Assembly (NCBI GenBank): GCA_052387695.1
Contig: JBQTIX010000017.1
Span: 1-64,000, forward strand
Direction: 5' to 3'
Source of the DNA: Panacagrimonas sp052387695
GTDB lineage: Bacteria; Pseudomonadota; Gammaproteobacteria; Nevskiales; Nevskiaceae
Length of the DNA: 64,000 bases
Shown: one piece after another, positions 17,380 through 25,585 of the stretch
How positions within the stretch are numbered: the first letter of the stretch is position 1
Layout of the letters: every line of letters starts with the position of its first letter
Position numbers and translations under genes: made by a program
Notes under the pieces: generated by a model
The model's database searches: none
Told to the model about the DNA's origin: nothing
Seen by the model: the letters and a program-made list of their open reading frames with translations, nothing else

Positions 17380-17904
17380 TCAGCCCCAGGCCTTTTTCAA
17401 GGCATCGCCCGTGCGCATCAAGGTCGAGCGTACGTGCGCATGGGTCAGCGCCACCGCCAGAGCATCGGCCGCATCCGCCGCGACAATCTCTTTTGTATTG
17501 AGCAGCACGCGAACCATGTGCGCGATCTGGTCCTTGTCGGCCCGACCGCTGCCTGCGATCGCAAGCTTCACCTGCGCTGCGGCGTACTCGGACACCGTCA
17601 GCCCGGCCTGCCCGCAGGCGCAGATCGCGGCGCCTCGGGCCTGACCGAGCACCAGCGCGCTACCCGCGTTGACCCTATTGACGAAGGTTTCCTCAATCGC
17701 CGCCTCGTGTGGCGCATGCTCCCCAATTACTCCCGCCAGACCCCGAAGAATCGCGAGCAGGCGCTCGGGCATGGTTCCGTTGCGCACATCGAGCCGGCCT
17801 GCCGCGATCATGCGGCTGCGTCCACCGCCGGCGGTTTCGATCAGACCGAAGCCCGTGAAGCGTGAGCCGGGATCGATGCCGAGAATACGGACGCCAACGC
17901 TCAA
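17380..17904 (-). CDS. ruvC: Holliday junction resolvase RuvC
   Basis: A 174-residue RNase H-fold endonuclease. Catalytic residues lie in RILGIDPGSRFTGFG (first Asp), AIEETFV (Glu), and DKDQIAHMV / ADAADALAVALTHA (C-terminal Asp pair). No ATG or GTG fits the N-terminus. The best start is TTG at 17904, giving MSVGVRILGIDPGS, where TTG overlaps the TGA stop of yebC (TTGA). A rare start and the overlap suggest translation coupled to yebC at low level, fitting an enzyme needed in small amounts. Confidence 0.95.
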   Translation of the reverse strand: MSVGVRILGIDPGSRFTGFGLIETAGGGRSRMIAAGRLDVRNGTMPERLLAILRGLAGVIGEHAPHEAAIEETFVNRVNAGSALVLGQARGAAICACGQAGLTVSEYAAAQVKLAIAGSGRADKDQIAHMVRVLLNTKEIVAADAADALAVALTHAHVRSTLMRTGDALKKAWG

Positions 17905-18617
17905 GGCAGTTCGGCGTTGTGAAACACGTCCTGCACGTCGTCGAGTTCGTCGAGCCAGTGGACCAGCTTGTCCAACGTCTCCGCCACCTCGCCCGTCACC
18001 GCCACGCGGTTGGCCGGGCGCATGGTCACACGTGCTTGCACCGGCACCAGCCCTGCGGCGGTGAGCGCTTTCTTGACCGACTCGAAACTGCCAGGCTGGG
18101 TCAGCACCTCGCACCAGCCGTCCGCGGTCTGCACGTCGTCGGCGCCGGCTTCGAGCGCAGCTTCGAGCACCCGGTCTTCCAGCTTGGGATCCTGACTCAC
18201 GTCGAACCAGAGCTGACCGGTCTCGGTGAACTGGAAAGCCACCGAGCCGCTGGCACCCATGTGCCCACCGTTCTTGGACAGCGCATGGCGCACCTCCGCG
18301 ACCGTGCGCGTGGCGTTGTCGGTCATGCAGTCGATCAGCAGCGCGACACCACCCGGCGCGTAACCTTCGTAGCGGATCTCGTGCATCAACGCGCTGCCGA
18401 GTTCGCCGCTGCCGCGCTTGACCGCGCGCTCGACCGTGTCCTTGGTCATGTTGGCGGTCAGCGCGCGGTCGATCGCCATGCGCAGACGCGAGTTGCCGGC
18501 CGGATCGGCGCCCAGTCGTGCGGCCATGCTGATCTCGCGAATCAGCTTGGTGAAGACCTTGGCCTTCTGCGCGTCGGCCACCCCCTTGCGACCGGCAATG
18601 CTTGGACCCCTGCCCAT
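17901..18617 (-). CDS. yebC: YebC/PmpR-family regulator (TACO1 family)
   Basis: A 238-residue soluble three-domain protein starting MGRGPSIAGRKGV, with KVFTKLIREI and the GPGGVALLIDC-like APGGVALLIDCMTDN typical of the family. Members were described as transcription regulators, and recent work links them to relief of ribosome stalling. It is the first gene of the ruvCAB operon in proteobacteria, as here. No strong Shine-Dalgarno is visible before the ATG. The 100-nt upstream gap contains a strong hairpin repeat (18648-18677). Confidence 0.95.
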   Translation of the reverse strand: MGRGPSIAGRKGVADAQKAKVFTKLIREISMAARLGADPAGNSRLRMAIDRALTANMTKDTVERAVKRGSGELGSALMHEIRYEGYAPGGVALLIDCMTDNATRTVAEVRHALSKNGGHMGASGSVAFQFTETGQLWFDVSQDPKLEDRVLEAALEAGADDVQTADGWCEVLTQPGSFESVKKALTAAGLVPVQARVTMRPANRVAVTGEVAETLDKLVHWLDELDDVQDVFHNAELP

Positions 18618-18647
18618 TAACGTGAATCTCGCGAAGCGAGACCAACT

Positions 18648-18677
18648 CCCCTCTCCCGCGCTTTTGCGGGAGAGGGG
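18648..18677. repeat. Hairpin repeat CCCCTCTCCCGC / GCGGGAGAGGGG
   Basis: A perfect 12-bp stem with a 6-nt loop. Similar CTCTCCCGC palindromes are dispersed in Xanthomonadales intergenic DNA (from memory). It lies between the YfaZ-like gene and yebC on the minus strand and could partly terminate or stabilise mRNA. No T-tract follows on either strand. Confidence 0.55.
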
Positions 18678-18719
18678 GGAACCGTGAGTGAAGCGAGCGG
18701 TGGGGTGAGGGCAGCCATC

Positions 18720-19316
18720 TCAGAAATCCAGCCGGATGCCGACGTGGATGCCATCCTCGACATCGACGTCCGGACCCTCGTCCAGACCGACTTCGATGAC
18801 TCGATAACCGACGTAAAACTCCGCATCGCGCAGGATTTCGTAGCCGACCGAGCCGGAGAACTCCAGAAAACTGTCGAAGTCGCCGAAGATCGACGCGTCA
18901 GGGCCGTAGTAGGCATAGGCGTTGAAGCGCACCCGCGTGGCCTGCGGCAGCTTCACGCGGACCTGGCCACCCAGCGCGAGCCCACCGCCGCTGTCGCCCT
19001 CGCCGTCGAGGTACTGCAGGCGCGCGCCCAGACCCGCGGTCACATTGGCCCCGGTCGCTCCGGCGTCGCCGGTCAGCAACAGGCCCGCGTGGCCGGAAAA
19101 GAATTTGTCGTCACCCGAATCCTCAACCTCGCCCGCGATCACGCCAAGGTCGTACTCACCCTTGTCCAGATTGATGAAGCGGGACAGCGGTCCGCCCACT
19201 GAAACCCGCAACGTGTCCTCGGCGATGGCGGCGTCGAAGACCTCGGCCTGCGCAGCCGAGGCGAACAGCGCGATAGCCGCCGCGACCGAAACCCGCTTGA
19301 GCGTCATCGTTTTCAT
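18720..19316 (-). CDS. YfaZ-like outer-membrane beta-barrel protein
   Basis: A 198-residue protein with a cleavable signal peptide (ending SAAQA at about 20-24). Alternating hydrophobic/polar strands follow, and the terminal phenylalanine (HVGIRLDF) is typical of outer-membrane barrels folded by BAM. The pattern (FINLDKGEYDLGVIAGEV, GLGARLQYLD, VGYRVIEVG) fits the YfaZ family. Function is unknown, perhaps a small porin. The ATG overlaps the lpdA stop by 1 nt (TGATG), so it is coupled to lpdA, an unusual partner. Confidence 0.7.
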   Translation of the reverse strand: MKTMTLKRVSVAAAIALFASAAQAEVFDAAIAEDTLRVSVGGPLSRFINLDKGEYDLGVIAGEVEDSGDDKFFSGHAGLLLTGDAGATGANVTAGLGARLQYLDGEGDSGGGLALGGQVRVKLPQATRVRFNAYAYYGPDASIFGDFDSFLEFSGSVGYEILRDAEFYVGYRVIEVGLDEGPDVDVEDGIHVGIRLDF

Positions 19317-20755
19317 CAGGCCGCCTTCTTCTTGTTGATTGCGTGGATGGCGCGCCCATCGACCGCCAGATAAGCCTCGTGCAGCGCCTCGGCCAGCGTC
19401 GGGTGTCCGTGCATGGTCAACTGCAAGTCGGCCGTGGTTGCGCCGAACTCCAGTGCCACCACCACCGATTGCAGGATTTCCGAGACGTAAGGGCCGACCA
19501 TGTGCACCCCGAGAATGCGGTCGCTCCTGGCGTCCGAGATCACCTTGATCGTGCCGACTGCGGCCTCCAGCGCCTTGGCGCGGCCATTGGCGGCGAACGG
19601 GCTGGTGCCGACCTTGACCTCATGTCCCGCGGCCTTGGCCTGTTCCTCGGACAGACCCACCCAGGCCACTTCGGGCGTGGTGTAGATCACGCTGGGGATG
19701 GCGTCGTAGTTGACCTCGGTCTTCTCGCCGTGCAGGCGCTCGACCAGGGCTACGCCCTCCTCGATCGCCTTGTGCGCCAGCATCAGGCCACCGATCACGT
19801 CGCCGGTCGCGTACACGCCCGCGAGATTGGTCTTGTAGTGCTTGTCCACTTTGACGAATCCGCGCGGATCCAGTTCCAGGCCCACACCCTCGGCGTTCAG
19901 GCCCTTGGTGGTCGGACGGCGACCGACCGCGACGATAAGCTTGTCGAACGTCTCGGACTTCTTGCCGGCCTCGGTCTCAAACTCGACGAGCACTTCCTTG
20001 CCGGTATTTTTTGCGCCCAGTACCTTGGCGCCGAGCCGGATGTCGAGGCCCTGCTTGGTGAACTGGCGCTGCGCGTCCTTGGCGATGGTCTGGTCGACCA
20101 TCGGCAGGAAGCCGGGCAGCGCTTCGAGAATCGTGACCTTGGAGCCCAGGCGCGCCCAGACGCTGCCCAGTTCCACGCCGATGACGCCGGCGCCGATGAT
20201 CCCGAGACGCGCCGGGACTTCAGTGAAATCCAGCGCGTCCCAGGAATCGCAGATGCGCTCGTGATCGAAGGGCGCGATGCGCAGTTCGACCGGATCCGAG
20301 CCGGTCGCGACGATGATGTGCGTGCCGGCGAGTACTTTTTTCTCGCCCGCATGCGAGGTGTACTCGACCTTGCCGTCGCCCAGCAGCTTGCCGAAGCCCT
20401 CCAGACCGGTGACGCCGTTGGCCTTGAACAGGGCCGCGATGCCGCCGGTGAGGCTCAGGCAAATCTTGCTCTTGCGCGCCTGCATGGCCGCCAGATCGAG
20501 CGTCGGCGTGTTCACCTTCACGCCGTGCACGGCCAGTTCATGGCCGGCGCGGTGAAACATCTCGGAAGATTCGAGCAGGGCCTTGGACGGGATGCACCCC
20601 GCGTTGAGGCAGGTGCCGCCGTAGGCCGGCTTGCCGTCGCGGTTGATCCAGGAATTGATGCAGACCGCCTTCATGCCGAGCTGGCCTGCACGAATCGCGG
20701 CCGGGTAGCCGCCAGTGCCGCCGCCGATGACGATGACGTCGTAGTTCTCGCTCAT
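19316..20755 (-). CDS. lpdA: Dihydrolipoyl dehydrogenase (E3)
   Basis: A 479-residue FAD flavoenzyme that reoxidises dihydrolipoamide in 2-oxoacid dehydrogenase and glycine-cleavage complexes. Features are FAD-binding IVIGGGTGGYPAA, redox disulfide GGTCLNAGCIPSKALL (Cys49/Cys54), NAD-binding GIIGAGVIGVELG, FAD motif GVYATGDVIGG, and catalytic His-Glu in MHGHPTLAEALHEAY near the C-terminus. The family usually has V between N and G in the redox motif; here it is A. No E1 or E2 gene is nearby, so it serves complexes encoded elsewhere. The upstream gap to the hydrolase gene is about 90 nt. Confidence 0.95.
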   Translation of the reverse strand: MSENYDVIVIGGGTGGYPAAIRAGQLGMKAVCINSWINRDGKPAYGGTCLNAGCIPSKALLESSEMFHRAGHELAVHGVKVNTPTLDLAAMQARKSKICLSLTGGIAALFKANGVTGLEGFGKLLGDGKVEYTSHAGEKKVLAGTHIIVATGSDPVELRIAPFDHERICDSWDALDFTEVPARLGIIGAGVIGVELGSVWARLGSKVTILEALPGFLPMVDQTIAKDAQRQFTKQGLDIRLGAKVLGAKNTGKEVLVEFETEAGKKSETFDKLIVAVGRRPTTKGLNAEGVGLELDPRGFVKVDKHYKTNLAGVYATGDVIGGLMLAHKAIEEGVALVERLHGEKTEVNYDAIPSVIYTTPEVAWVGLSEEQAKAAGHEVKVGTSPFAANGRAKALEAAVGTIKVISDARSDRILGVHMVGPYVSEILQSVVVALEFGATTADLQLTMHGHPTLAEALHEAYLAVDGRAIHAINKKKAA

Positions 20756-20846
20756 TCAATGGCCTTCTGATGTCCTGTCCGGTGGACGAAGGCGCGCATT
20801 GTAACGATGCGGGCGGGGCTTGCAGCGTCTCCTGCCGGACGCGGGC

Positions 20847-21728
20847 TCAGGCCGTGACGGAACCCGCGCGCAAGGCTTCGGCCGCAGCGATCGCGTCGCC
20901 GCCGCTGCCGTCGAAGCCACGACGCCACACCGCATAGCTGTCAATCTGCCCAGCCTTCCAGGGATGGAAGCCGGGCTTGTAGTACGCCAAGTAATGAGGC
21001 AGCAGCCGGGTCATGATTCCGCGTGGCCCGTACATCCATGACAGGCCGCGCATCCAGACACCGAAACGGTTCTTCACCCCATCGACCTTGAGCATGTGAT
21101 TCATGATCATGAAGGTGTGCAGCGGGAACACGATGGAGAGGTACAGCATCCCGAGAATCCGCTGGAAGTAACCGACGCGGGCGACTTGTTTCATGACGTC
21201 AAAAGCGACTGCCTTGTGCTCGATCTCCTCGACGCCGTGCCAGACGTACAGCGCGCGGATGCGCCGGTCGGCAGTCTCGAACACCTCCGGGTGCTGCATG
21301 AAGCTGTGCGCCATGATCGCGGTCATGTGTTCGGCCGCGGCGGTGAACGCGAGGGTCAGGCTTGCCGGGAGATGCTTGCGTTCCCAGTTCAGCACGCGCC
21401 TCATCAGGCCGGTGATCTGCTCGACCGCGACGCCCTGCCGCGCCACGCGCTCGTTGTATGCGGTGTGCACCATCCCGTGCTGACCTTCCTGGTAGGTGAA
21501 ATCCTTCACCTGCGCCTGGAGCGTCGGGTCCGCGATGCGATCGCGGAAATCACGCACGCAATTGATGAAGAACCTCTCGCCGTCAGGAAACAGCAGCGAC
21601 ATGGCGTCGAAGAAGCGGGTCTTGAACGCATCGCCACCGAACCAGTGGCGGGGGATGTCGCCGTCTAGATCAAAGTCCGGTCCCTTGCGCGGGACGATTT
21701 CCTGTCGGGGGGGGAACGAGCCATCCAT
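20847..21728 (-). CDS. PF10118-type predicted metal-dependent hydrolase
   Basis: A 293-residue helical protein. Likely metal ligands lie in YQEGQHGMVHTAYN and WHGVEEIEHKAVAFDV, a ferritin-like or diiron-like pattern of Glu/His pairs. One hydrophobic segment (LGMLYLSIVFPLHTFMIM, about 190-210) could touch the membrane. The family is annotated as predicted metal-dependent hydrolase, but the reaction is unproven. ATG at 21728 is selected because GGAG lies 8 nt upstream inside the longer open frame. An AraC regulator of the same orientation lies just upstream and a P450 is divergent, which suggests a lipid or hydrocarbon catabolic theme (inference). Confidence 0.82.
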   Translation of the reverse strand: MDGSFPPRQEIVPRKGPDFDLDGDIPRHWFGGDAFKTRFFDAMSLLFPDGERFFINCVRDFRDRIADPTLQAQVKDFTYQEGQHGMVHTAYNERVARQGVAVEQITGLMRRVLNWERKHLPASLTLAFTAAAEHMTAIMAHSFMQHPEVFETADRRIRALYVWHGVEEIEHKAVAFDVMKQVARVGYFQRILGMLYLSIVFPLHTFMIMNHMLKVDGVKNRFGVWMRGLSWMYGPRGIMTRLLPHYLAYYKPGFHPWKAGQIDSYAVWRRGFDGSGGDAIAAAEALRAGSVTA

Positions 21729-21837
21729 ATCCTGATCTCCTGATGCCACGATAGGCTTGAATCTAGTCCACGCTTGCGCCGCAGGCTATGACGCAACGCG
21801 ACGACGAGGGAACATTTTGCGACAGCATCCGATTTCT

Positions 21838-22872
21838 TCAAGCACGCCGAAACACGCTCGGCGTCACCCCCGCCCAGCGCGTGAACGCCCGCGTGAAGCT
21901 GCGCCGGTCCGCAAAGCCGAGCCGTTCGGAGATCGTTTCGATATCCAGCGCCCCCTCTTCAAGCCAGTTCTTGGCGAGTCGCAGCCGCAATTCGGCTTGT
22001 AATTCGGCGAAACCAAGCTGCTCGGCGCGAAGTCGGCGTTGCAGCGTGCGCGGATGCAGCCCCAGTTCGCCGGCCACCTGGGCAATGCCCTGTCCGAGCA
22101 AGGCGGGTCTGCGCTCCATCACCCGTTCCAGCTTCGCGCGAACTCCCACGGATGCCTCGGGACGCTGCGAGATTCTCTGCACCACCCGCTGCTCGGCCTG
22201 CCGATGCAGGGTTTCGAAGGCGCCGTCGAGTCGCAGGTCGAGCAGGGATCGATCGAGTTCGAGCGCGTTGTGCGCCTGCCCGAAGGCGATCGGGACGCGG
22301 AAGACCTCGGCGAACTGAGCCGCATACGCAGGTCGCGCGCAGCGGAAGGTGGCGCGCCGAAAGTCACCGCGTCCGCGCAACAACGTGCGGCCGAACTTCA
22401 GCACGGACACGAACGTGGCCTCGACGAACCACTGGAACGAGGACCGCTGATTCGCGTCGGGTCCGTCGAGACGCAGGCTGACCCGCTCGCCCTCCTCGTG
22501 AAAGCTGACGCCGACATAGGGGTTGATCAGCGCACGGATCCACTCGAACACGCGCGTCGATTCGCGCAAGGTCGAACTGGTGGCGAGAAAGGTTTCGAGC
22601 TCCGGGACATATTCGAAGGCGAAGGTCTCACCGAGCACGAAGGGAAAGTGCCGGCGCTTCGATCGCGCGACGCAGGCGGCCATGATCCGCTCCATTTCGG
22701 TGCGCGACACCGTCGCGCTCTCGACATGCACCAGGTCGGCTTCGATGCCGAGTTCGCCGTACACCTCGCCGATGCTGAACCCGCAGGCCGCAGCGGCCTT
22801 CACCCAGTTGGGCATCGTGATCAGCGGAACCGGTTCCTCCGGCGGTCGCATGGCGCGGTTCTGCAGCATCAC
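21838..22872 (-). CDS. AraC-family transcription regulator
   Basis: A 344-residue regulator with an N-terminal ligand-sensing domain of the arabinose-binding type (PF12625-like, about 15-200; PFVLGETFAFEY) and a C-terminal double helix-turn-helix (about 245-344). LAGELGLHPRTLQRRLR-like VAGELGLHPRTLQRRL and ERLGFADRRSFTRAFTRWAGVTPSVFRR are plainly AraC. The same architecture occurs in regulators of fatty-acid, ornithine or aromatic catabolism. It is divergent from the P450 gene (78 bp between the starts) and upstream of the PF10118 hydrolase on the same strand, so both are likely targets (inference). Confidence 0.92.
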   Translation of the reverse strand: MMLQNRAMRPPEEPVPLITMPNWVKAAAACGFSIGEVYGELGIEADLVHVESATVSRTEMERIMAACVARSKRRHFPFVLGETFAFEYVPELETFLATSSTLRESTRVFEWIRALINPYVGVSFHEEGERVSLRLDGPDANQRSSFQWFVEATFVSVLKFGRTLLRGRGDFRRATFRCARPAYAAQFAEVFRVPIAFGQAHNALELDRSLLDLRLDGAFETLHRQAEQRVVQRISQRPEASVGVRAKLERVMERRPALLGQGIAQVAGELGLHPRTLQRRLRAEQLGFAELQAELRLRLAKNWLEEGALDIETISERLGFADRRSFTRAFTRWAGVTPSVFRRA

Positions 22873-22950
22873 CGGAGTATGCCGCGCCGTCGCTTAAAAT
22901 AGACCCGTGCATTGCCGACACTCGTTGGCTCGTTCAATTTTCCCATCGCC

Positions 22951-24312
22951 ATGCGCAGCCTCCTGTCGAACTATTCGGCCCAAGCCCGGATTCCGCGCGG
23001 CGCGCTGCGCCATATCCCGGGCTCGGACGGCTGGCCCCTGATCGGCGATTCGCTCGAGTTCCTGGCCGACCCGCTGGCCTACACGCGACGGGTGCTGGCA
23101 ACTTACGGCCCCGTTTCGCGGGCCAGCTTTCTGTTTGAACGCCGGCTCAACCTGATTTCGGCCGAGGCCAACGAATTCGTGCTGGTCGATCGCGCCGACA
23201 ATTTCTCGGCCCACCTCGGCTGGGAGCCGGTGCTGGGGCAACTCTTTCCGCGTGGACTGATGCTGCGCGACGGCGAGGATCATCGCTATCACCGGCGTCT
23301 GATGCAGCCGGCGTTCCGCAAGGAGGCGCTCGCGGCCTATCTGGAACGGATGAAGCCACGCATCGCCAGCAGCGTTGCACGGTGGCTCGCACAGGGGCCG
23401 TTCAAGTTCTATCCTGAGGTCAAGCGGCTGACCCTGGAGATCGCGGCCGATGTGTTCCTGGGCCTGGAGCTGCAATCCGAGATCGATCAGGTCGGGCGCG
23501 ACTTCACCGACGTGGTCGAAGCCTCGACGGCAGTGAATCGCATTCCGGTCATCGGACGACTTTACGAGCGCGGCCTCGCCGGCCGGCGGCGGCTGGTGGC
23601 CCTGATCGAACAGCGCATCCCCACCCGCCGCGCCGGCGAAAGCACGGACCTTCTCAGCCAACTCTGCCGCGCGCAGGACGAAAATGGCGAGCGCTACTCC
23701 GACTCGGAGATCGTCGATCACCTGATCTTCCTGATGATGGCCGCGCACGACACGACCACCAGCGCGCTGACCACGATCGTCTACGCACTGACCCGCCAAA
23801 CGCAATGGCAGACACGCTTGCGCGACTTGTTCGACTCCATCGGCAAGCCGGCGCCGGACCACGCGGACCTGCCGAGGCTGGAGGAAGTGGACTGGGTGCT
23901 GCGCGAAGCCCTGCGCCTGTATCCGCCTCTGACCATCATCATTCGCCGCGCGATCCGCGACTGCGACTTCCAGGGCTGGAAGATTCCCAAGGGCACATCG
24001 GTCACGCTCTACCCCGTGGCCACGCAGCGCCTGCCGCAGTGGTGGAGCGATCCGGATGACTTCGATCCGGAACGCTTTTCGCCGGCTCGCGCCGAGCATC
24101 GCCGCCACCCGTTTGCCTGGGCGCCTTTCGGCGGAGGCGCACACATGTGTCTCGGACTGCATTTTGCAGAACTGCAAGTCAAAGCCGTGCTGTATGCAAT
24201 GCTCCGTGCCGCGCAATTCCATACGCCGGCCAGCTATCAGATGCCGTACCAGCTTGCGCCGATCGCGCGGCCGCGCGACGGGCTGCCCATCACGCTCACC
24301 CCCATTCGGTGA
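22951..24312 (+). CDS. Cytochrome P450
   Basis: A 453-residue haem monooxygenase (or 466 if the upstream TTG at 22912 is used). The I-helix oxygen motif is MAAHDTTTSAL, with Ala where Gly is usual. The K-helix ExxR is in REALRLYPP, the PERF-like motif is FDPERFSP, and the haem-cysteine loop is FGGGAHMCLG. No membrane anchor is evident, so it should be soluble and depend on separate redox partners, none of which is nearby. The sequence looks closest to CYP26/CYP120-like bacterial P450s. The substrate is unknown. It is divergent from the AraC gene, which may control it. Confidence 0.92.
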   Translation: MRSLLSNYSAQARIPRGALRHIPGSDGWPLIGDSLEFLADPLAYTRRVLATYGPVSRASFLFERRLNLISAEANEFVLVDRADNFSAHLGWEPVLGQLFPRGLMLRDGEDHRYHRRLMQPAFRKEALAAYLERMKPRIASSVARWLAQGPFKFYPEVKRLTLEIAADVFLGLELQSEIDQVGRDFTDVVEASTAVNRIPVIGRLYERGLAGRRRLVALIEQRIPTRRAGESTDLLSQLCRAQDENGERYSDSEIVDHLIFLMMAAHDTTTSALTTIVYALTRQTQWQTRLRDLFDSIGKPAPDHADLPRLEEVDWVLREALRLYPPLTIIIRRAIRDCDFQGWKIPKGTSVTLYPVATQRLPQWWSDPDDFDPERFSPARAEHRRHPFAWAPFGGGAHMCLGLHFAELQVKAVLYAMLRAAQFHTPASYQMPYQLAPIARPRDGLPITLTPIR

Positions 24313-24336
24313 ACCCGCCGCCCGGCGGGCCATGCT

Positions 24337-25095
24337 TCACGCCGGTCGCTTGAGCAATTCGAGCTCCAGAGGCGGCACGTCACGGCTCAGATGCTGACGG
24401 CTGCGCCAGGCGTGCTTGCCCTGCAGGCTCAGCCACCAGTGATTGGTGGCGCGCCAGCGCCACACGTCCACATCGAGATCCTCCCGCACACGCAGGGTGT
24501 CGATCGACTGGCCGAGCAGGCTGATGGTTTCCGGTCCCTCGACCACGAAGCGCGAGCGGAACATCACTGCCGGCGCGTCGTCCGGGACCAGCCGCATCAG
24601 CCTCAGAAAATCCCCGCCGTCGGCGACGCCGGTGGCGGGGTCGTAGAGGTCCCAGAGATCCGGCCCAAAGCGCGCCGTGCTGCGCAGATCGCTCGCCATT
24701 CCACGGGTCCGGACGATGCGATTGCCACGCGTCACGATCAGGGAGCGGTCTGCCGAAACCCAACTCTGTTCATCCTCGACCACCTCGCTGAGTACCAGAA
24801 TGCCGCGCGCACCGTCCCCCTGCCGCACCCCCAACTGCGCGTAGGGAAGCGCCGCGATCTGCTCCGCATCGCGCGGATAAGCGTCCGGGCCGCTGCCCAC
24901 CAGACCGATCGTGCGTCGCATCATGTCGAGTCCTGGCATGTTGCTGCACGCACCCAGTCCGAGCGCACCCGAGCAGGCGAGAACCGCTCTTCGCGATGCG
25001 CTGAACGCAGGTCTGAGAGCAGACCTCTCAGGCCTCCTCCGCTCCCGATCGGGCATGCAAATCTGCGCCATTCCACCTGCTGAATCGAACTTCAT
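24337..25095 (-). CDS. YjbF/GfcB-family exopolysaccharide lipoprotein
   Basis: A 252-residue protein with a basic N-region and a lipobox-like GLGAC, so a probable outer-membrane lipoprotein. The core ALPYAQLGVRQGDGARGILVL and WVSADRSLIVTRGNRIVRTRG matches the YjbF/GfcB family (PF11102-like) as I recall it. ATG at 25095 is chosen because GGGAG lies 6 nt upstream. In E. coli the yjbEFGH and gfcABCD operons help secrete or assemble extracellular polysaccharide. It is transcribed divergently from the YjbE- and YjbH-like genes. No YjbG/GfcC homologue is present here. Confidence 0.8.
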   Translation of the reverse strand: MKFDSAGGMAQICMPDRERRRPERSALRPAFSASRRAVLACSGALGLGACSNMPGLDMMRRTIGLVGSGPDAYPRDAEQIAALPYAQLGVRQGDGARGILVLSEVVEDEQSWVSADRSLIVTRGNRIVRTRGMASDLRSTARFGPDLWDLYDPATGVADGGDFLRLMRLVPDDAPAVMFRSRFVVEGPETISLLGQSIDTLRVREDLDVDVWRWRATNHWWLSLQGKHAWRSRQHLSRDVPPLELELLKRPA

Positions 25096-25110
25096 CTTGC
25101 GCTCCCGGGT

Positions 25111-25138
25111 TTGCAGCCCTTCCGGACTCCCGTAGAAT
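25111..25138 (+). promoter_or_regulatory. Possible promoter for the yjbE-like gene
   Basis: TTGCAG (25111-25116) and TAGAAT (25133-25138) with a 16-bp spacer, in the 93-bp divergent gap between the YjbF-like and YjbE-like genes. Start of transcription about 25145 would leave a 44-nt leader with AACGGAG before the ATG. Prediction by eye only. Confidence 0.35.
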
Positions 25139-25188
25139 CGGGCGGCCTGCATCTTGCTGCAGCATCGAAAGAGTAACGGAGAACATCA

Positions 25189-25482
25189 ATGGGTTGTCGC
25201 GCTTCCATCATTTTGGCCCTCGGCCTCGCCACCACTGGCATGGCTTACGCCGCCGAACCGACATCCACCGGCGGCGCCGCGGGCCCTGGGGCTTCCGGGC
25301 AGGCCACGGCGCTGCCGAAACCTGCGGGTCAGGTCGTCGGCGGCGCCGCAATTCTCGGCGGCTTCATCACGCTGGTCGACGATGGGGACAGCGGCACGTC
25401 CACTTCAACCTCCACGTCCACCTCGACGTCGACGTCCACTTCGACGTCCACCTCGACTGCGACGGCGACCGCTTCTCCGTAA
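25189..25482 (+). CDS. YjbE/GfcA-like small secreted protein with Ser-Thr repeat
   Basis: A 97-residue protein: signal peptide (LALGLATTGMAYA), a glycine/alanine-rich middle with AAILGGFITLVDDGDSG, then about 30 residues of alternating Thr and Ser. E. coli YjbE has the same plan (signal, Gly/Ala-rich part, DGS, Thr-rich tail), and the flanking YjbF- and YjbH-like genes support the call. The repeat is encoded by near-identical hexamers (TCCACC, TCGACG) at about 25398-25465, so length could vary by slippage. GGAG lies 8 nt before the ATG. Its role is unknown; the tail may be a flexible or glycosylated surface segment. Confidence 0.7.
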   Translation: MGCRASIILALGLATTGMAYAAEPTSTGGAAGPGASGQATALPKPAGQVVGGAAILGGFITLVDDGDSGTSTSTSTSTSTSTSTSTSTSTATATASP

Positions 25483-25512
25483 GCGAATCGTCTGTCCCAA
25501 TTCGGTTGCAAG

Positions 25513-25545
25513 ATCGGCCGGCTCCTAGCCGGCCGATTCTTTTTC
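25513..25545 (+). terminator. Intrinsic terminator between yjbE-like and yjbH-like genes
   Basis: Perfect 11-bp stem ATCGGCCGGCT / AGCCGGCCGAT with a 3-nt loop, followed by TCTTTTT. It sits 30 nt after the small gene and about 40 nt before yjbH. Partial read-through would give high small-protein and low porin expression. Confidence 0.85.
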
Positions 25546-25585
25546 CGCCGCCTCTCCCGACGCATGCCGCGTTTCTGACGATTCG

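Noticed and set aside
22894..24333. Open frame of about 480 codons on the minus strand opposite the P450 gene
   Set aside because: Antisense of a clear P450 with all haem motifs on the plus strand; composition is a mirror of the sense gene.
24313..24336. Bidirectional terminator CCCGCC/GGCGGG between P450 and the YjbF-like gene
   Set aside because: The 6-bp stem has no T-tract on either strand, so it is too weak to call.
25398..25465. Hexamer repeats considered as a CRISPR-like array
   Set aside because: Units are 6 bp with no spacers and lie inside a coding frame for a Thr-Ser tail.
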